The position numbers and the translations under genes were made by a program. Shown piece by piece: positions 63,490-64,000 of a stretch of 64,000 nt of DNA; within the stretch, counting starts at the first letter, position 1; each line of letters begins with the position of its first letter. Under the pieces are notes generated by a model. That model made no database searches. It was not told the DNA's origin and was given only the letters and a program-made list of their open reading frames with translations. The stretch covers positions 1 to 64,000 of the forward strand of contig NZ_JAATEJ010000002.1 in assembly GCF_012034175.1 (NCBI RefSeq), read 5' to 3'. This DNA is from Actinacidiphila epipremni. GTDB taxonomy: Bacteria; Actinomycetota; Actinomycetes; Streptomycetales; Streptomycetaceae.

Positions 63490-64000
63490 TCACTCCACCA
63501 CGTGCCTGCCCTCCGGGCGTGCGGTGCAGGAGGCGCGGAAGGCGCAATGGGTGCAGTGCTGGCCCGCGGCGGGCGTGAAACGCTCGTCCAGTACCCGAGC
63601 CGCGGCGGTGGCCAGCAGTTCCTCGGCCCATTGCCCGGCCAAAGGCTCCTGCCGCTGCACCGCCGGTACGGTCTCGCCGCCGTCGCGGCGGGCGGCGCCG
63701 ATGCGCAACTGGACGAGTTCGGCGCCGCCGGAGGGCGGTGGGGCACCGCCGAACAGCGGGTCGACGGCCCCTTCGCGTACCGCGAGCTGGTAGACGGCCA
63801 GTTGCGGGTGGCGGGCGACCTCGGCGGCGGTGGGCTTGGCGCGGCCGGTCTTGAAGTCCACGACATAGGCGGCGCCCTGCGCGTCGGTCTCGACCCGGTC
63901 CATGCTGCCGCGGATACGGACCTGGGCGTCGCCCGCGGCGAGGGTGACGTCGAATTCGTGCTCGGTGGCGACCGGGGTGCGCCCGCGCTCCATGACGTGC
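63490..64000 (-). CDS. AdnAB-type helicase-nuclease partner, 3' part only
   Basis: Only the last ~170 residues are inside the window; the frame is open to the edge, so the start is not seen. The RecB-like nuclease core is present (IRGSMDRVET, YVVDFKTGRA, PQLAVYQLAV). The end has CTHCAFRASC, half of an iron-sulfur Cys set. It is the partner of the gene at 59065-62454. Confidence 0.85.
   Translation of the reverse strand, partial: HVMERGRTPVATEHEFDVTLAAGDAQVRIRGSMDRVETDAQGAAYVVDFKTGRAKPTAAEVARHPQLAVYQLAVREGAVDPLFGGAPPPSGGAELVQLRIGAARRDGGETVPAVQRQEPLAGQWAEELLATAAARVLDERFTPAAGQHCTHCAFRASCTARPEGRHVVE

Overview
The window is a high-GC actinobacterial chromosome segment. Its gene content and order (dasRABC, nagB, nrdAB under a cobalamin riboswitch, sigR-rsrA, aroA-rsgA-hisN, wblC, uvrD2, AdnAB-type helicase-nucleases) are typical of the conserved core of Streptomyces or a close relative in the Streptomycetaceae. 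The species cannot be fixed from the sequence alone. Almost everything is core chromosome. There is no prophage, CRISPR array, intact IS or biosynthetic cluster.

Layout. (1) 1-9.3 kb, amino-sugar use: a GlmS-type SIS gene lying between long inverted repeats, a 62-bp tandem array, nagB behind a DasR operator, the dasABC chitobiose-type ABC transporter with a translationally coupled GH3 hexosaminidase, and divergent dasR. (2) 9.4-17.8 kb: a DUF3311/MctP monocarboxylate symporter pair, then a large TPR protein coupled to an unusual HSP90-family protein, a 331-aa unknown and an NrtS-like membrane protein. (3) 18-22.6 kb: class Ia ribonucleotide reductase nrdAB with probable NrdR boxes and a B12 riboswitch, a 181-bp MITE abutting the def stop codon, and def. 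(4) 22.8-28 kb: a TPR-like protein, an HD-GYP protein and the thiol-stress unit rsrA-sigR. A textbook sigma-R promoter for that unit overlaps the stop codon of an upstream alpha/beta hydrolase, itself behind an SRAP gene. (5) 28-35.3 kb: M50 protease, aroA, rsgA, SugE-like SMR, TetR, hisN, a CBS-domain protein with a Rex/CRP-like operator, and a HEAT-repeat protein. (6) 35.4-38.9 kb: two identical initiator tRNA genes flanking a Sel1/TPR gene and a cluster of four long hairpin elements. (7) 38.9-53.9 kb: UPF0182, PPA1309, PDZ-S16 protease, moaE, SDR, zinc metalloprotease-NUDIX, a three-gene TerD/AIM24 operon, a DUF45 metallopeptidase and an ABC1 kinase. (8) 54-64 kb: wblC with an attenuator-like leader, uvrD2, mycoredoxin behind a second sigma-R promoter, nudC, and two AdnAB-like helicase-nucleases separated by a lipoprotein gene; the last gene runs off the window.

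Connections. DasR operators tie nagB and dasABC into one GlcNAc/chitobiose response. SigR links its own operon to mycoredoxin. B12 and NrdR signals set class Ia RNR output. Antibiotic stress probably controls wblC through its leader. The most interesting non-genic signals are a small palindrome that appears to have inserted into two unrelated repeat families, the inverted-repeat-bounded SIS gene, the MITE at the def stop codon, and the wblC leader ORF plus terminator. All functional statements come from motif recognition by eye; no alignment or database search was run.
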